This document shows, one piece after another, positions 1 to 12,688 of a stretch of 64,000 nucleotides of DNA. The translations under genes and the position numbers were made by a program. Location of the stretch: assembly GCF_030704535.1 (NCBI RefSeq), contig NC_081821.1:635001-699000 (forward strand). The letters are read 5' to 3'. Numbering within the stretch: the first letter of the stretch is position 1; every line of letters begins with the position of its first letter. A model generated the notes under the pieces. That model saw only the letters and a program-made list of their open reading frames with translations. It was not told the DNA's origin and ran no database searches. Source of the DNA: Vitis vinifera. Lineage: Eukaryota > Streptophyta > Magnoliopsida > Vitales > Vitaceae.

Positions 1-1420
1 AAATGGCATTGTGCAACTGGAAAACCCAAATGTCTAAACCGCTAGAAAGAAAGAAAAAAAAAACACTCGAGAGTTTTTCACTGTTGGATCCGTCTAAGCT
101 TCATAGATGACAAACCTTCTGCAGTGAAATCCAAAACCAAACAAAAGAAATTAAAATCAAATGCATTGTAGGAATGTCAGAGTCAGGCGATCAAAAACAC
201 TAATTAATGTCGAGGGATCACAAAATCAGAACACCGCAACAGAAAATGTAGGTGGTTTTCGAGATGCATTTGCAACTGAAAGAGGAAAAAAATACAGTAA
301 GATCCTGAATCTGAACGGGCATAACCTGTGCAAGACCTAAGAGGGTTGAGATTAAAAAAAAAGGAATTTTTTTTCCCTTGCCATTTAAAAGACACTGAAA
401 TAAAATAGTAGAGTGAAAATGAAAACCAGTGGCTTACCTACCAACGACCAAACAATCAAGGTGCCGTTTGGCAGATGAGTAAACAAAATGATTTTTGAAT
501 AATTGTGTTTTACATTACACACAACCTGAGAAAACAAAGAGCACCACCTAACTCAGCCAAACACAACAATTTAGCCCGGCTGGAGCAAGCTTCTCACTGT
601 TTCAGTTTTAATCGGCAACCAAACAGATAAAGACGCTAAGAAAACCAAAGAATGGACTGAAACCGGATCAAAAAGGAAAAAAAAAAACGCATTCCTGGAA
701 CTCAATTCGGAACTGGAAAGCTCCAGAAGGCTTATTCCAGATCGATTGAAGAGGATCAACAGAGAGAACAAGTACAAACATCTAAATCGAAAAACCGACA
801 AAGATCGGCGCGAAACAGAAGCACAAAAAAAAAGGCACAATTCAACAATCCGATCTTCTCCAACGCCACAAAATTGAACGAAACACCGTCAAGAGCTAAA
901 ATCACACCTTTTGAAGGATCATAAACCTACAGCGAACCTCGCTCATTCCAAAAGCTGGGCAATTTTACAATGATTGGGGAGGATAAGGAGATGGAGGAGG
1001 AGGCATTTAAGAAGAAGAGAAAAGGGAATGAATTAGGAGAGAAGGCATGGGGGAAGAGAAAGGGATCTCAGAATATGTGCCTTGTAGCCAGCTGCCTACC
1101 AAGCTTCGATACCCTCTCTCCCCTTTTCCCTGCATTGCAAGCTATGAAACTTTCAGAAATGGAGAGAGAGAGAGAATATTTTCCTTTTGTTAGCTTTTTT
1201 TTTTTATTTATCAAAAGAGAAAAAGACAAAGAGCGATAGGTGCTGGTGGTGGTCGTGTCGGAAGTGGGTGGCTCTCCCGGCCGGCGATCATGGCATGTGA
1301 CGGAGGAGCGAGATGCCGCTGGGGTGTCGCTCGCTCCTCTGAGAGAAAAAGAGAGAAAGGGACAGAGAAGATAGAGAGAGAAAGGTAAGTTCGGTTGGAG
1401 GCTTTGAAAAGAGAGAGACA
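1..1420 (-). other. Probable 5' leader of a minus-strand gene running off the left edge
   Basis: No protein is recognised here. Read on the minus strand, the stretch around 1068-1420 is CT-rich, as plant 5' untranslated leaders often are. A good donor (exon ending at 438, GTAAG at 437-433) faces a good acceptor preceded by a T-rich tract (TTTCACTGCAG, ending at 119), which would define a 319-nt leader intron at 119-437. The following exon (118 to the edge) carries a short upstream ORF of eight codons, and an ATG reads out of the window at 9-7. I infer a leader exon, a leader intron and the first coding bases of a gene whose body lies to the left. The alternative is unrelated intergenic DNA; a good plus-strand donor near 1384-1392 keeps the other orientation possible. 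Confidence 0.35.
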
Positions 1421-4400
1421 TGGAAGAAATAGGCGGGGTTTCTGGATTAACGGTTGCGATTTACCATCATTTCTATCAAATTTTTTATCAAATATTCGAT
1501 GTTATCGTAATTATTAATTATATTATAAAACAAAATTTTTACTAAATATATTTTATTTTTAAAAAAAAATCCATTCTAATACGAAATTATACTGAAATCT
1601 CCTTAAAATTTTCATAAAAGTCTTTTTTTTTTTTTTCTCGGAATGATTCTTTGTCGAGGATAAAAGCAGTGTTTAAAACACTTTATACGGCACTTTATTC
1701 ATCTTTAATAAACAAAAAAAAAACAAGAAAACACGTATAATTTTTTAAGGTAAATTATAAGAATGATACTTTTAAGATTAAGAACTTATTTCTTAAATTT
1801 GTTTTTAAATAATTCATTTTGTTTTAAAGTCTGTAGAAAATGTTTTTATTCTAAAAAAATATGAAAAACCATTTTATAATATTGAAAATCACTTTTAGAG
1901 TGGTATGAAGAATCATTTAACAAATAATTCTCTTATTATATGGATGTTTTTTTATCAAAATTTGAGAGAGAAAAGAAAAAATGAATGAAAGAGGAGGGGG
2001 GGTGTGGCGAAAAATGGGTGGATTTGGTATAATAGCTAAGAAAGGCATTAGGTGCGTGAAAGAAATCGGTGATGAGAGCAAGGGCTTAGGGGGGGCTGCG
2101 GAGGGAGGGAGTGTGTCTCGAGATGGGTGTCGTGTACGAAAGGTGTATGGATTTGTGAACAATCCATTCCTCCTCACTCCTCTCCTATTTATTACAATAT
2201 TAATTATTTCTATGGATAAGATTTTGTTTAAAAACTTAAATCTAAAAGATAGCTTTTTTTTACCTATTTTTGGTAAACATACTCATATGCGTATGATATA
2301 AATATTTTTAAAACATTCTTCTTATTCTCCATTTAAAAAATATCCAAAAATAACTCAAATTTAAAAAATCACAATTAATTACTATGATTTTAAACTTAAA
2401 TTTAAAACTAAAGTCATCAACTACAATTTTATGTTTAAAAGGATTTCAAAACCATAATTACTAACAACATTTTTGTAACAAAAAATTAAAAATCTTAGAC
2501 CACATGGATGATGTCTGAGATACATCAGTTTAAAAATTAATTTGATACGAGGTTTAGTTTGTGGATTTTATTTTTTAAATGTATTATATTTATAAAAAAA
2601 ATAGATAAGAAGAAATACAAATCATTCTTGTTATAAAAAAATTTATATTATACATAAAAAAATAACATGAAATAACCTATAAAAATACTTTAATTCTTTA
2701 ATAGGAAAACAATATTTAATAAAAAATAATTGAAGGGCATTGATTAAAAAACCATGGTGATTTGTATGCGACTTGTAATCAGTGAGTGGTTGTGGTCTTA
2801 TCACACATTATAAATTTTTTATTAGGGCATTGGATCATTTTCCCTTATTTTTGAATTTTTATAAGCTTGAGCTCCCATCAATGATCAACCCCTCGCCCAC
2901 TAAAGCCAAGCTTTGGAAAAATAAAATATGCAAGTATGGGTCCAAATGAAAGGTTTATTGAATATCATCACTGAATTATGAGGTCCACATTGACCACCTT
3001 TTTAATATATATATTGCTGGGGTAAATTACATGGTTGAATCTTGTCTGTAACCCCCCGATTGATTCATCCTATAAAAGCTTTCTTCCTTTTTTTTGGTGC
3101 AATTATCATCAATTCCCAATAATGCCAGACTAAAAACACGTTGGGACAGCCAAAGTCTCTAATATGGAAAGCTTGAAACACGTTGGATACAAACCTCCTC
3201 AGATTTCCCCAATATCAATTAAATTATTTTATAATATAAAAAAAAAAGGTGTTATTTTGCAAAACGAGCATATAAAAAAAATAAAAAAATCGATATATAA
3301 TAATAAATTTATGATATATGAATAGATAATCCTTCTTCGAGAAGAACTTTTGCAGATAGAACTCAGTGAAGGTCCAACATTTTGAAGTACTTGCATATAA
3401 ATTAAAATGAAAACAACATTCTAATATTATCATTAATAGTACATTACATAATAAAAATAATAGTTGAAATAATGAACTTTTAAAGTGATTGCTCAAGTAT
3501 TTTCATATTTTCAAAAAGATTTCAAATACTTAAATTTTGTAAGAGATTACTTTAAATATCGAGGGATATTTTAAACTTATAATTATCATTATAAAAAGAT
3601 GAAAAAAAAAAAACTAAAAGTAGGAATATATGTATTTATTTATTGGTTAAATACTTAAATCAAGTCTTAACTTAGAATTTTGGTTAATGTGAAAGAAGCA
3701 TTTAAGTGGAGGAAGACACTTCCAAGCTTTTAGGGCCACCCATTGAGATACCATTCATACCAAAGCCCCTAAACGAGCTTTTACATATTTCAAATAACCA
3801 GTAGATTATTTATTTATTTTGTGGGGGAGGAATTCAGTGGAGACACCATATGATTAAGATACTGGTTCTTGCTTTTCTCAATGTAATCATTGCAAACCCT
3901 CTTTGGCAATGATTCATATAAATGTAAATTAAGATTTTTGGCAACCCCAACATATGATAACTCCGAGACTTAATAAAAATGGCATGACACCTTCATTTTA
4001 TTCATGATTTCGTTATTTTATATATTAATTTTATTTTTTATATGTTCCAAATATCATCATATATTGGAATCATTGATATTTCCAAATAATCACCCATGTA
4101 ATAAATCCAAAGGTATTTGTAGAGTCTAGACCCCAGATTGATAAGAGGGCATGCATGCATCATCTGCCATGTGACCCCACAAAGTAAATCCAAAGGACAG
4201 CTAAAGATAAATCACTTAAAAAAAAAAGAAGGTGATGTGGCATATTGGGTATTAGATAATTTCGGATAATTTTACTTCGGATAGAGGCATTCAAGGGGTT
4301 CCATTTTTTAGTAAACAACGACTTAGGGGACACTTTTTGTCATATTCTTTTTAAAATTTCACATATTCTCAAGTTAAAAAAATATATTTAACAATTTTTT

Positions 4401-5584
4401 TAAGATACCAAAATCATAATGTTTTTAGGAATCAATTTGAGCTATTTTTTCTATTTTTATTTAAAGTACTTTAAAAAACAATTAATAAATAGAAGGAAAA
4501 AAAAAAAAGGAAAAAAGGGATTTGCACTAGTGAAAAGGGTGTGGGAGGGTTCTTTGGAAAAGGAAACGGGGGGAGGTGGAGATGGAGACGGAGACGGTTG
4601 AGGATAAAGGTTCACGTGGTTAAGGTGGAGGCTAGGCCGTTGGATTCACAGTTGTTGTATGTGAGACAGCGACTGGGAATGGGGCTTTATTTATGTGGCA
4701 TCGACAACAGCACAATTTTTTTTACAACTCTCTTTATTTTTTAGCTACGTGTCATGCCTTTAAAGCTCCAAAGACCAAGAAAGAGGTATGGGTCATGGTT
4801 CAAACTCCCAACTTCATACTCATCCACTGCCACAACTGCTAGTTACTCAGACAAAAATGCTGAGACAATACGTCCATTATCCATTTCTTTTCCCTGAATT
4901 TAAAAAATAATTTGTTTGAAATTACTAATTTTTTTCAATGATATTAATGACAGAAGGACAAACCCAAATTCAACTAAGTAATTAATTCATGACCAGGATT
5001 TCAGAAAAAGTAAGCATCATTTCATTTGATTTCAAGTGAGGAATGATGAGAACAGACCTCGGACAATGCAGACATTACAGAGAGATGTAAATACTAAATA
5101 GTCATTCAAGTGAACATCTAACCTAAAGGAATAAGAGGGACTAAGAACCCATTGTAATTTGGGGTGATGTCCTGTTTCTAAATTGTTTTTCAATGTAGAA
5201 AACAGATTTTTGTTTTTAAAAATAGAAATTCACATTATTTATTTTTAATATTTTATAAAACAAAAATCTATTCAAAAATTTAAAATATTTGTAATGTTTA
5301 TATACATATACTTATTATTTTTTTAGAATAAATTTTAAATAGTTTTAGTTATTTTTTTTATGGAGTATTTTGAATAACATATGAAAATAATTATGATATT
5401 TAAATTTTTAGTAAAAAAAAGATATATAGTATAGACTAAAACAATTAACTATTTTATTTTTATATTTAAGTTACTAAATATAAAAGAAAAACAATTGAAA
5501 TGGACCATCTTTAAATTTAAGAAAGGGTTAATTTCATTAATCTTGCTTGAGATTTTGATTATATACCGTAATTTGAGCTTTGGT

Positions 5585-5660
5585 CAAATATATGTGTTTA
5601 ATGAAATTTCAAGTAGGGTAGCAAATATGTGTTGAATGAAGTTTCAAAAAGGGATGGGGT
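5585..5660. repeat. Two-copy imperfect tandem repeat, unit about 37-39 bp
   Basis: Two adjacent copies share the pattern CAAATAT(AT)GTGTT, then an AATGAA core, then a TTTCAA stretch, with a few substitutions between them. It lies in non-coding DNA just beside the unrecognised minus-strand ORF at 5665-5964. It has no visible function and reads as a small local duplication. Confidence 0.5.
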
Positions 5661-6842
5661 GAAATTAATTCAGTTCAGAAAACGATGGAAGAGAGACACC
5701 AAGGATATGAGGCCCCATTTGAAGGTGGAAATCATAATGGAGAGAGAAGGTAAATGGAGTTGGAACTTGGAAGAAGGTAGCTGAGGCTGCACAATCCGTG
5801 GAGCATTGAGCATTCCCAATGGTTGCTACAAATCCCACTACACCTTGTTGCACACCTGAATCCAAGTAAAGCCAAAAAGCTCCCATTCTTTCATATTGGT
5901 TCAAAGTCCAACAACCCCTTATCCATAGCCAGTTCGGCACAAGGCAGTGAAGACCCACCCTCAATCCTCATCCCTAATCCCTAATGCCTAATCCATGGAA
6001 GGAATAGACCCATCATATGGGCCATGTGGTAGTGGATGGTTGAATGCCCGGCAACTGGGTCCCTACCTGTCACCACCTCAAGAAATTCAACCCCCAATTA
6101 TTTACTTTCCAAAACTCCCTCTCTAGATTAAAGGCTCTTAGTTTTTGTGCAGTGGGTATATATGGATTGATATTTTTTTTTTCTTTATAGAAAGCCAGAC
6201 ATCATTGGAATATGGGTGCGCTTTTGAAACATTTATTCAATTTACTATATGATAATCCTTTGTTTTTTTAATTAATTTAAGACCCATTTGAAAGATACGG
6301 TTTTTGTGAAGTCCTAACAAAAAAAAAAAAAAAAGGAAAACAATCCTAGTTTTCAAACATAGTTTTTGTATACATGCTAAAACTTCAGTTTGAAAATATG
6401 ATTTCTAGATTTATCAAAACTAGTTTTTTTTTGCAAATCAAAATATAATTACATAAGAAAAAAAAATGCTATTTTGATCCATTGATTCAAAAGACACCCA
6501 ACTCATATATTTTGATGACCAAAAGAGGGAATTTGACCGAATGGAGGAGGTTGAGACTTGAGACAGAGGTGGGAGGGGCAGGGAGTGAGAGAAAGGGGGT
6601 TCACAAAACTCCAATGTGGGGGTGGTGGGACCCTATCGGGCCTATTGTATTCCCCTGACTGAATCTACTCTCATCTAAGAACCTGACAACACAAAAGGTA
6701 ACCCAGAATTTCATCATCCTTGTCCTTGTCCCACCCATAATATTCCAAGGAAAAGGAAAAAAAAAAGGGCCAATTCTCAAAAGAAATCAAAACACACCTT
6801 CCCGCCCTTTTTTTACCTCTGGAGTAAGTAATACACTCTCAG

Positions 6843-7353
6843 ACTATGTTCCCAAAGGCACCTCTCTCACCCAAACTCTAATCCACTCCAAGTTTGTTGT
6901 ACTTGTACCATATAATGAAATTTTCATGGGGGAGCAGTTCACAGTTCACACCACCTATTTACCCTTGGAATACCTCATTTGCTTTATTGGACAAATCTAT
7001 GGTAGAGGTATTTGTTGAAATTTTTTGTTTGTATCATTCAAAGTATATGATAAAATCTGGATCATTAAATAATTATATAAATATATAAGATAATGATACG
7101 AGTAAATGACATCAAGTTACACAATAATAAGATTAAAATACAAAACAATAAAATCAAGAATAAAATAATAAGACCTTGGTAACATGTATCACACTCTCCG
7201 ATGAGTATAGAAAAGAAACCCTTCATTACCATGACCGGACCTCTCCCAGAAAGATCATCTCACAACCTTTCTCCACTTCCCTCAAGTTAGTTGTACCATA
7301 AAATAAAATTTTCATCTGGAAATACCTCTGGGGGAGCAGTTCAAACTTCAAAC
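6843..7353. repeat. Diverged local duplication (two copies about 380 bp apart)
   Basis: The block at about 6880-6955 and the block at about 7280-7353 share, in the same order, a CAAGTT-GTTGTA element, a TACCATA-AAATTTTCAT element and a GGGGGAGCAGTTCA element followed by CAAC/CACC-rich sequence. Spacing between the elements differs by small indels. The copies are diverged and non-coding. The origin (old tandem duplication or paired transposon ends) cannot be told by eye. Confidence 0.5.
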
Positions 7354-9246
7354 AACCTCAGCTTTGGTTCCCTCATTTTCTTAATCTAATGATTGAGCCC
7401 CTTGGCCCTTTCTAATAACAAATCACAAAAACTAATTGCCCTCCAAAAGGTATCATCACATGTGCCCAACTTTTACTCCCACTAGTAAAATAGAAATTAC
7501 CCAATACGTCTCTACCTAAAGTAAGTCCACTTTTTATCACTTTTGCACCCTTTCGTCACTTTTTCAGCACCCCCCTCTTGATTGAAAAATTTTCAACTGT
7601 TTCACCCAGGCTTTGCTTACTAAGGATCGGTCTCCAGGGACTTTCACGTGAAAGTTGAAGCTCCCCATGAAATTTGAGACGGTGGGAGAATGGGCCTCTG
7701 AATAAAAGCACTCTCAAATCTCAATGCAGAGTCTTTAACTTCCAATCCATAATACCAAACCAACCAAGGGAAAGCAAGAGTCTCCATGAAAGTCGGTGAT
7801 ATACTCCCCTAACACTCACCTAACTAGATGGAAACTCAATGAAAGAAGAAAAAAAGAAACAACTTTCCACTTGCCAAACTAATGCCCAACATGCCTCATT
7901 CCCTCTCAACACTCTTCTGTAGTTTAGAAAAAAGCCTTGGCACCTCTCATCCTCACCACCCCCATCCTAATCACAACCCTACTGTTTACAATTTGCACTG
8001 ACTCAGTTATTTCTCTTTCTTCTTTTTAGTTGGTTTGTTTTAGAAGGCAACACTAGGCTAAAGGAAGATACAGAGGACATTTTCCTGTCTTTCATTCATT
8101 AAGCTCTACAAAGCACTGATTAAGACTTGCCCAAATTGATTGAGCCCAAAAGTCTATCAGATTCAGATCCTTGTTGAATCTTCAAATCCAAATCTGATGT
8201 CAAGTTCACATTTATCAAAATAAGTTTTGGGTCGCAATCCAAACATTAACAACCCAACTTTTTAGTATCCAAATCAATTCTCTCACATGCCAGTGTCAGA
8301 ACCCAGAACAACCTCAACCACATAGCAGCTTTACCTGGAAAACTAACATGGATATCAAAATCACAAAGAAACATGCACGAAAAACCGGCAATTTATTAAA
8401 AGAACAATCAACTCCTGATGCATCCAGCATTATAAAGCTGGTTTTGATAGCCCATATGGCAGCAGCGATAGAATAAAAGTTAATTCAAGCCCTGGCCAGA
8501 TATACACATTTTTTTTACAAACCTATTAGCTCGAATATATGGAAAGGAACCAAGCTTCATACTAGAAAAATCAATAACTTAAACCTATTAGATCCCCACT
8601 TGGTACAGGTCACCAGGTATTGGATTGAGCTGATGAAAAATACTCACTCAAAGGCCAAATTGGGCTGGACAACATTGTGAAATGAGGTCGGGTCAGATAT
8701 GGATCCCAATATAAGTATGTACTGTTCCATGTCTTCTTGGGATTGAGTGGTTGTTTTGAGTCTTGACATAGATTTCCATCACTTTTAGGAGTTATTCAGT
8801 GTCACCGTTTTAATTTCTGCACCCAGCCTATTGAAGAAACAGATCAACAAAAAATGTGATCTGAATCCGGAACTTGGTCTGAATTGGAAACTCTGACTTT
8901 CACTGGTATTAGCCCTCTGAAACAATTTGTCAGTGCCACACATGGAGATTTAAAATGAAAGTAGATATAAAGAAGCAACAAGACAGCGTAATTTGGTGTA
9001 ACTGAAATACTCATTCAACTTCAGCATGAGTTATCTAGGTTATGCATTTAATGAGGATTGTTTGGTAGTCAAGCATTGCAGGGAAAGTGTTGGCTCCGAC
9101 CCCCTTATACTGTACAATTTACCAAAAGGTGATCCTGAAATCTGTATAATAATAGGAAGTCGAATTGAATATTAGTTTTCCCTCAATTATCAATATTTAA
9201 TTTGCCTTGAGTACTCATTAGGCAATGGCCATGGGGAAACCCTCAG

Positions 9247-11214
9247 TTAGAGATCTGGAATATGGACCACGCTGGTGGAAGCTTTGTCCTCCTTTCTTGA
9301 TGCTTTCTTCCGCTTCCTCTCAGATGGGATTTCTTTTGCTTTGAGATCATTGCAGAAGGACCTCAAGGAGGAGGCTAAATGTTTGTTTCTATGTGCTGAA
9401 ACCAAATGGAAGGAATTTTATACTGCCAACCTAAAAGTTTGAAATGGAACAATATGTCTCATGCAATAACAAGACTAGTCATGGAGGGATTAAGCCCATG
9501 TACAAGTGGATGCAAAGAATCATATCTATTCATCTTAATATATCACAATGTAAGACAAACCTTACTGCTGGTCAAAATCAGAGATATAGAAGCAAGAATT
9601 AATCTGCAATAGATGATTATTTAAAAAAAAAAAAAAGAATCGCCCTGCATGGACTATAAATTACTTGGCAAGCTTTAGAGCCCCAACTCCAGCTGAAGAT
9701 GCTAAAGACAGGTACCAGACATAAGAAAATGATAATATCATTTGGTTTCAGAGATGTTGATAGTCCTTGGAAACTCAAATGATGATATAAACTCACCAGA
9801 GAGGATGACATCTTCCATGTTGACAGTCTTACGACCCGCATGCTGAGAAAATAACTCAAGGTCCTTTGCCAACTGTTCTGCTTTTCAAAATATTAACATT
9901 TTTCAGCAGTTCAACACTCTTTACCAAACTAAAACCAATAGTCCAGCAGGGAGAAACAAAACTAGAAATGAAAAGAATTGTGCATATTACACTATGAACC
10001 TAAAATTTCCAGCATTAAGCAGGCTCACAGTAAACTAAACTGTTAATTCTATTCAGACAGCATATTGTTGTTTTTGCAATTTCACTTCAGTAGTTGCTTG
10101 CTTTCATGTCAAATGTTGTGATAGTTGGAGGACAAAATTCAACAAACAGAAAATTTCTTCAATCCTTGTTTCTCTTTACCTATTTGTTTCTCCATTAACA
10201 AAATCAAGTAAATTGACCCTCAAACCAACAGAAATCTAAATGTAATTTAATTGATCAGTACTGGTACATGTTCAATTGTTGAATTTTGAGTAAATAGAAC
10301 AACTCAACATCTCCTAGAATTGAGGTTTTTTCCCCTGCCGCAATTACACATGTAGGTATAAAAAAGGGTGGTAAACCTGTAACCAATCAGAAAGCTAAAA
10401 ATGATGCTTTCCAACTCACTCTTGGGTGGACCAAGAACTTCTTTGCCCCTCTCATTTTTCAATCAAAATCCTACTTTCACGGTAGGATGGCAGATTGGCA
10501 CCCATAATGCTATTGGTACGAAATTTGAAAAGGAAAAATGTTAAGGCCCCACAAAAACCCTTTTTCAAAAAATTTAGAGAGAATGGGATGAACTTTTGCG
10601 GGAATTCATTTTTCGACTAAATTCCTCTAGAATTCAATCACGAAGCAAGCGCAGCAATATGTACTAGGTTTTTTTTTTTTTTGGGTTGTGTGTACATAAA
10701 CCTGAGCTCCCAATTTTCTTTTGATGTGCATTTTTTATAACTTCTAAATGTTTTTCATAATCTTTTAACCAAAACTGCTAAAGACCGAACAAACTGCATA
10801 ATAAAAAAATTTAACAATCTCATCCACTAGTTTAATACTTAAATTCAAGTGTAAGAAGCACAGCTCCGCTGAATTCCACTCAGATGTAAAATCACGAAAA
10901 AAAAAGAAAAATCAGAAGTCTGAGTAATTCAAATGCTGTGGAATTACCTGTATACTTGAAGGCCAAATCGGAAATGCAGGCCACAATCGGCTCCGAGATT
11001 TCCATATCGCTTTTCTTCGCTGCTCAATCAATCAATAGAACGCAACCGTTAAAATTGATATTCAATGTCCTTATTTTCTCGGTATCCAAACAGAGGAAAG
11101 GATGGAACCTTGAGCTTCCACAATTGAGATGGTGGAGAGTCGGAATCGGTCCCTTAGAAGCTCGGTAGCCTCTTCATCTTCTTCTCTCTCCAATTCGCTT
11201 CTCGCTTCTTCCAT
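9247..11214 (-). CDS. MHF1: CENP-S / MHF1 histone-fold protein
   Basis: Four exons on the minus strand (11214-11109, 11019-10948, 9880-9797, 9395-9247) join in phase to 136 residues. All introns are GT-AG. The start is the ATG at 11214-11212, followed by a short acidic N-terminus; the stop is TAA at 9249-9247. The histone fold runs from about residue 18 (TELLRDRFRLSTISI) through SDLAFKYTAEQLAKDLELF and HAGRKTVNMEDVILS to AHRNKHLASSLRSF, with a basic C-terminal tail (ERKRKKASRK). These blocks match CENP-S/MHF1 of plants as I know the family. MHF1 pairs with MHF2 (CENP-X), binds DNA and supports FANCM in replication-fork repair and in limiting meiotic crossovers, and it is also a CENP-T-complex component in other eukaryotes. 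It acts in the nucleus. An alternative acceptor three bases upstream of exon 2 would add one alanine. An E2F-like site lies 62 bp upstream of the ATG. Confidence 0.9.
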
Positions 11215-11275
11215 TACCAAAACTCGCCTAGGGTTCTCTTTAGTCCTTTTCTTCGATCAAAAACAATAAAATCGC

Positions 11276-11283
11276 GCGGGAAA
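11276..11283 (-). promoter_or_regulatory. E2F-type site upstream of MHF1
   Basis: Read on the minus strand the bases are TTTCCCGC, an exact fit to the E2F consensus TTTSSCGS. It sits about 62 bp upstream of the MHF1 start codon. E2F sites are typical of S-phase genes for replication, repair and chromatin, which fits the role of MHF1. Binding is inferred, not shown. Confidence 0.55.
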
Positions 11284-12688
11284 AATATATCACTTTTCTT
11301 TTTCCCTTTCCTTCTCTCCCCGTTCCGCAGGGAAAATATATATTTAAAAATAAAAATAAAGCTTTAAAAGCGGGCCCTCACAAATGGGCCCTGAGGGTGA
11401 TACATACAACTATACAAGTGAACCAAAATCAACGTCCCATCTAGATTTAAAGCCAGGCCCGAGAGCAGTCTATTGAGATACAGCTAGTTGAGACTTGAGA
11501 TGTGAATTAGAGAGATGATGTTTATTTATTATTATTTTTTATATTATTATTTATTTTTTTCTCAACTTGATTAGGTAGAAAAACCCAATTAGGCCAAAGA
11601 CTTAATTAATTAATAATTTAAGAAAGATAAGCCATGAACATTAAGAGAGGTGACCCATCACCTACTATGTGCTGGATCTGTCCATTCTATTATTTTTATA
11701 CCATAGTCCAAACCCTAATATACTTTGGAACCCCTACCCAAAGTCTCACCATTTTAATTAAACCAAAGAAAAATCTATGGTATCAATTCGATATCATATC
11801 AATCTTTTGATTCAAATGTATTGTGAAATTAATACGGTTGAATGATGATAGAAAATATATATATATATATGAGAGATATAAAGCTATAAGGGTTGGATAT
11901 AAAGGAATGAGATAAAGCTGTATACATGACACCGTTTGATTGATGGAAAGTTTTCTATATAATATCAAAAAGATTTAGTTTAGTGAGATAGTTTTTACCC
12001 TCAAAACTAAATCTATAAATTAAAACCAAAAGATTTTGACAGCTTTTGGGTTGATTTTTACCACTTGGGCCTTTGACCCCATATAGATACCATAATCCCA
12101 AATTCATTGCTCATAACCTTCTATATCCCAAATTAAGTATATCTGAGGGGAACATACCCTATATATTCTCATATTCCTTCTGAATTCTCATTGCTTCAAA
12201 TCCAAAAGCCCCATGGTGCCCAAAAGGGCCAAAACTTAATGGGTGATTCTAGGAGTTCCTAATACAGCAGAATGGGAGCTGTCATATCTAATTCATTGCT
12301 GAGTTTAGGGCTGAAGAGGGTAAGAATGCTTGATCTTGCACCCAAAGAAATGGCCTGGTTTGGACACTTGAGAGGAGGGTGGGGTACCCTTGTATGGAAA
12401 AATGGAAGAGAGCCCTTAAAATGAAGAAGGAGATTTTTTCTTTTCTTTTTAAATTTTTTATGGGGTTTTGATTTTAGAGTCTGAAAGGAGAAAGTGATGC
12501 CTTTGTTTGGACACTCTATTACATATGGTAGGAAAAAAAACTTGGTACACACATAGTATGAACAACACATCAAATGGCCCCTCAAAAGACCATTGGAGAT
12601 TAGGCTCTAAACCAATGCTCAGCCAGACACTCATTTTCCCATTTCCTCTCCCTCTTTCTTCGTCTTTGTCATCTCATGCAATGTGTTG
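11284..12688. other. Divergent promoter region between MHF1 (-) and the trihelix gene (+)
   Basis: About 1.4 kb between two divergently transcribed genes. The left part is AT-rich with a pyrimidine tract near MHF1 (about 11293-11330). A (TA)n run lies at about 11856-11870. The right part (about 12590-12688) is CT-rich and is the likely leader of the trihelix gene. The minus-strand ORF at 12259-12585 shows no domain and I take it as chance. Confidence 0.6.

Larger units (their letters stand above)
1421..9246. other. Gene-poor intergenic stretch
   Basis: About 7.8 kb of AT-rich sequence with long poly-A and poly-T runs. I tested splice-site-bounded reading frames on both strands and recognised no protein family. 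It holds one imperfect tandem repeat (about 5585-5660) and one imperfect duplicated block (6843-6955 and 7226-7353), described separately. A 99-codon minus-strand ORF at 5665-5964 has no recognisable domain. The right end (about 8900-9246) is the region downstream of the MHF1 stop codon. Confidence 0.6.

Noticed and set aside
12259-12585. 108-codon minus-strand ORF upstream of the trihelix gene
   Set aside because: No domain, an A/T-run-driven composition in parts, and it overlaps the likely promoter. I take it as chance.
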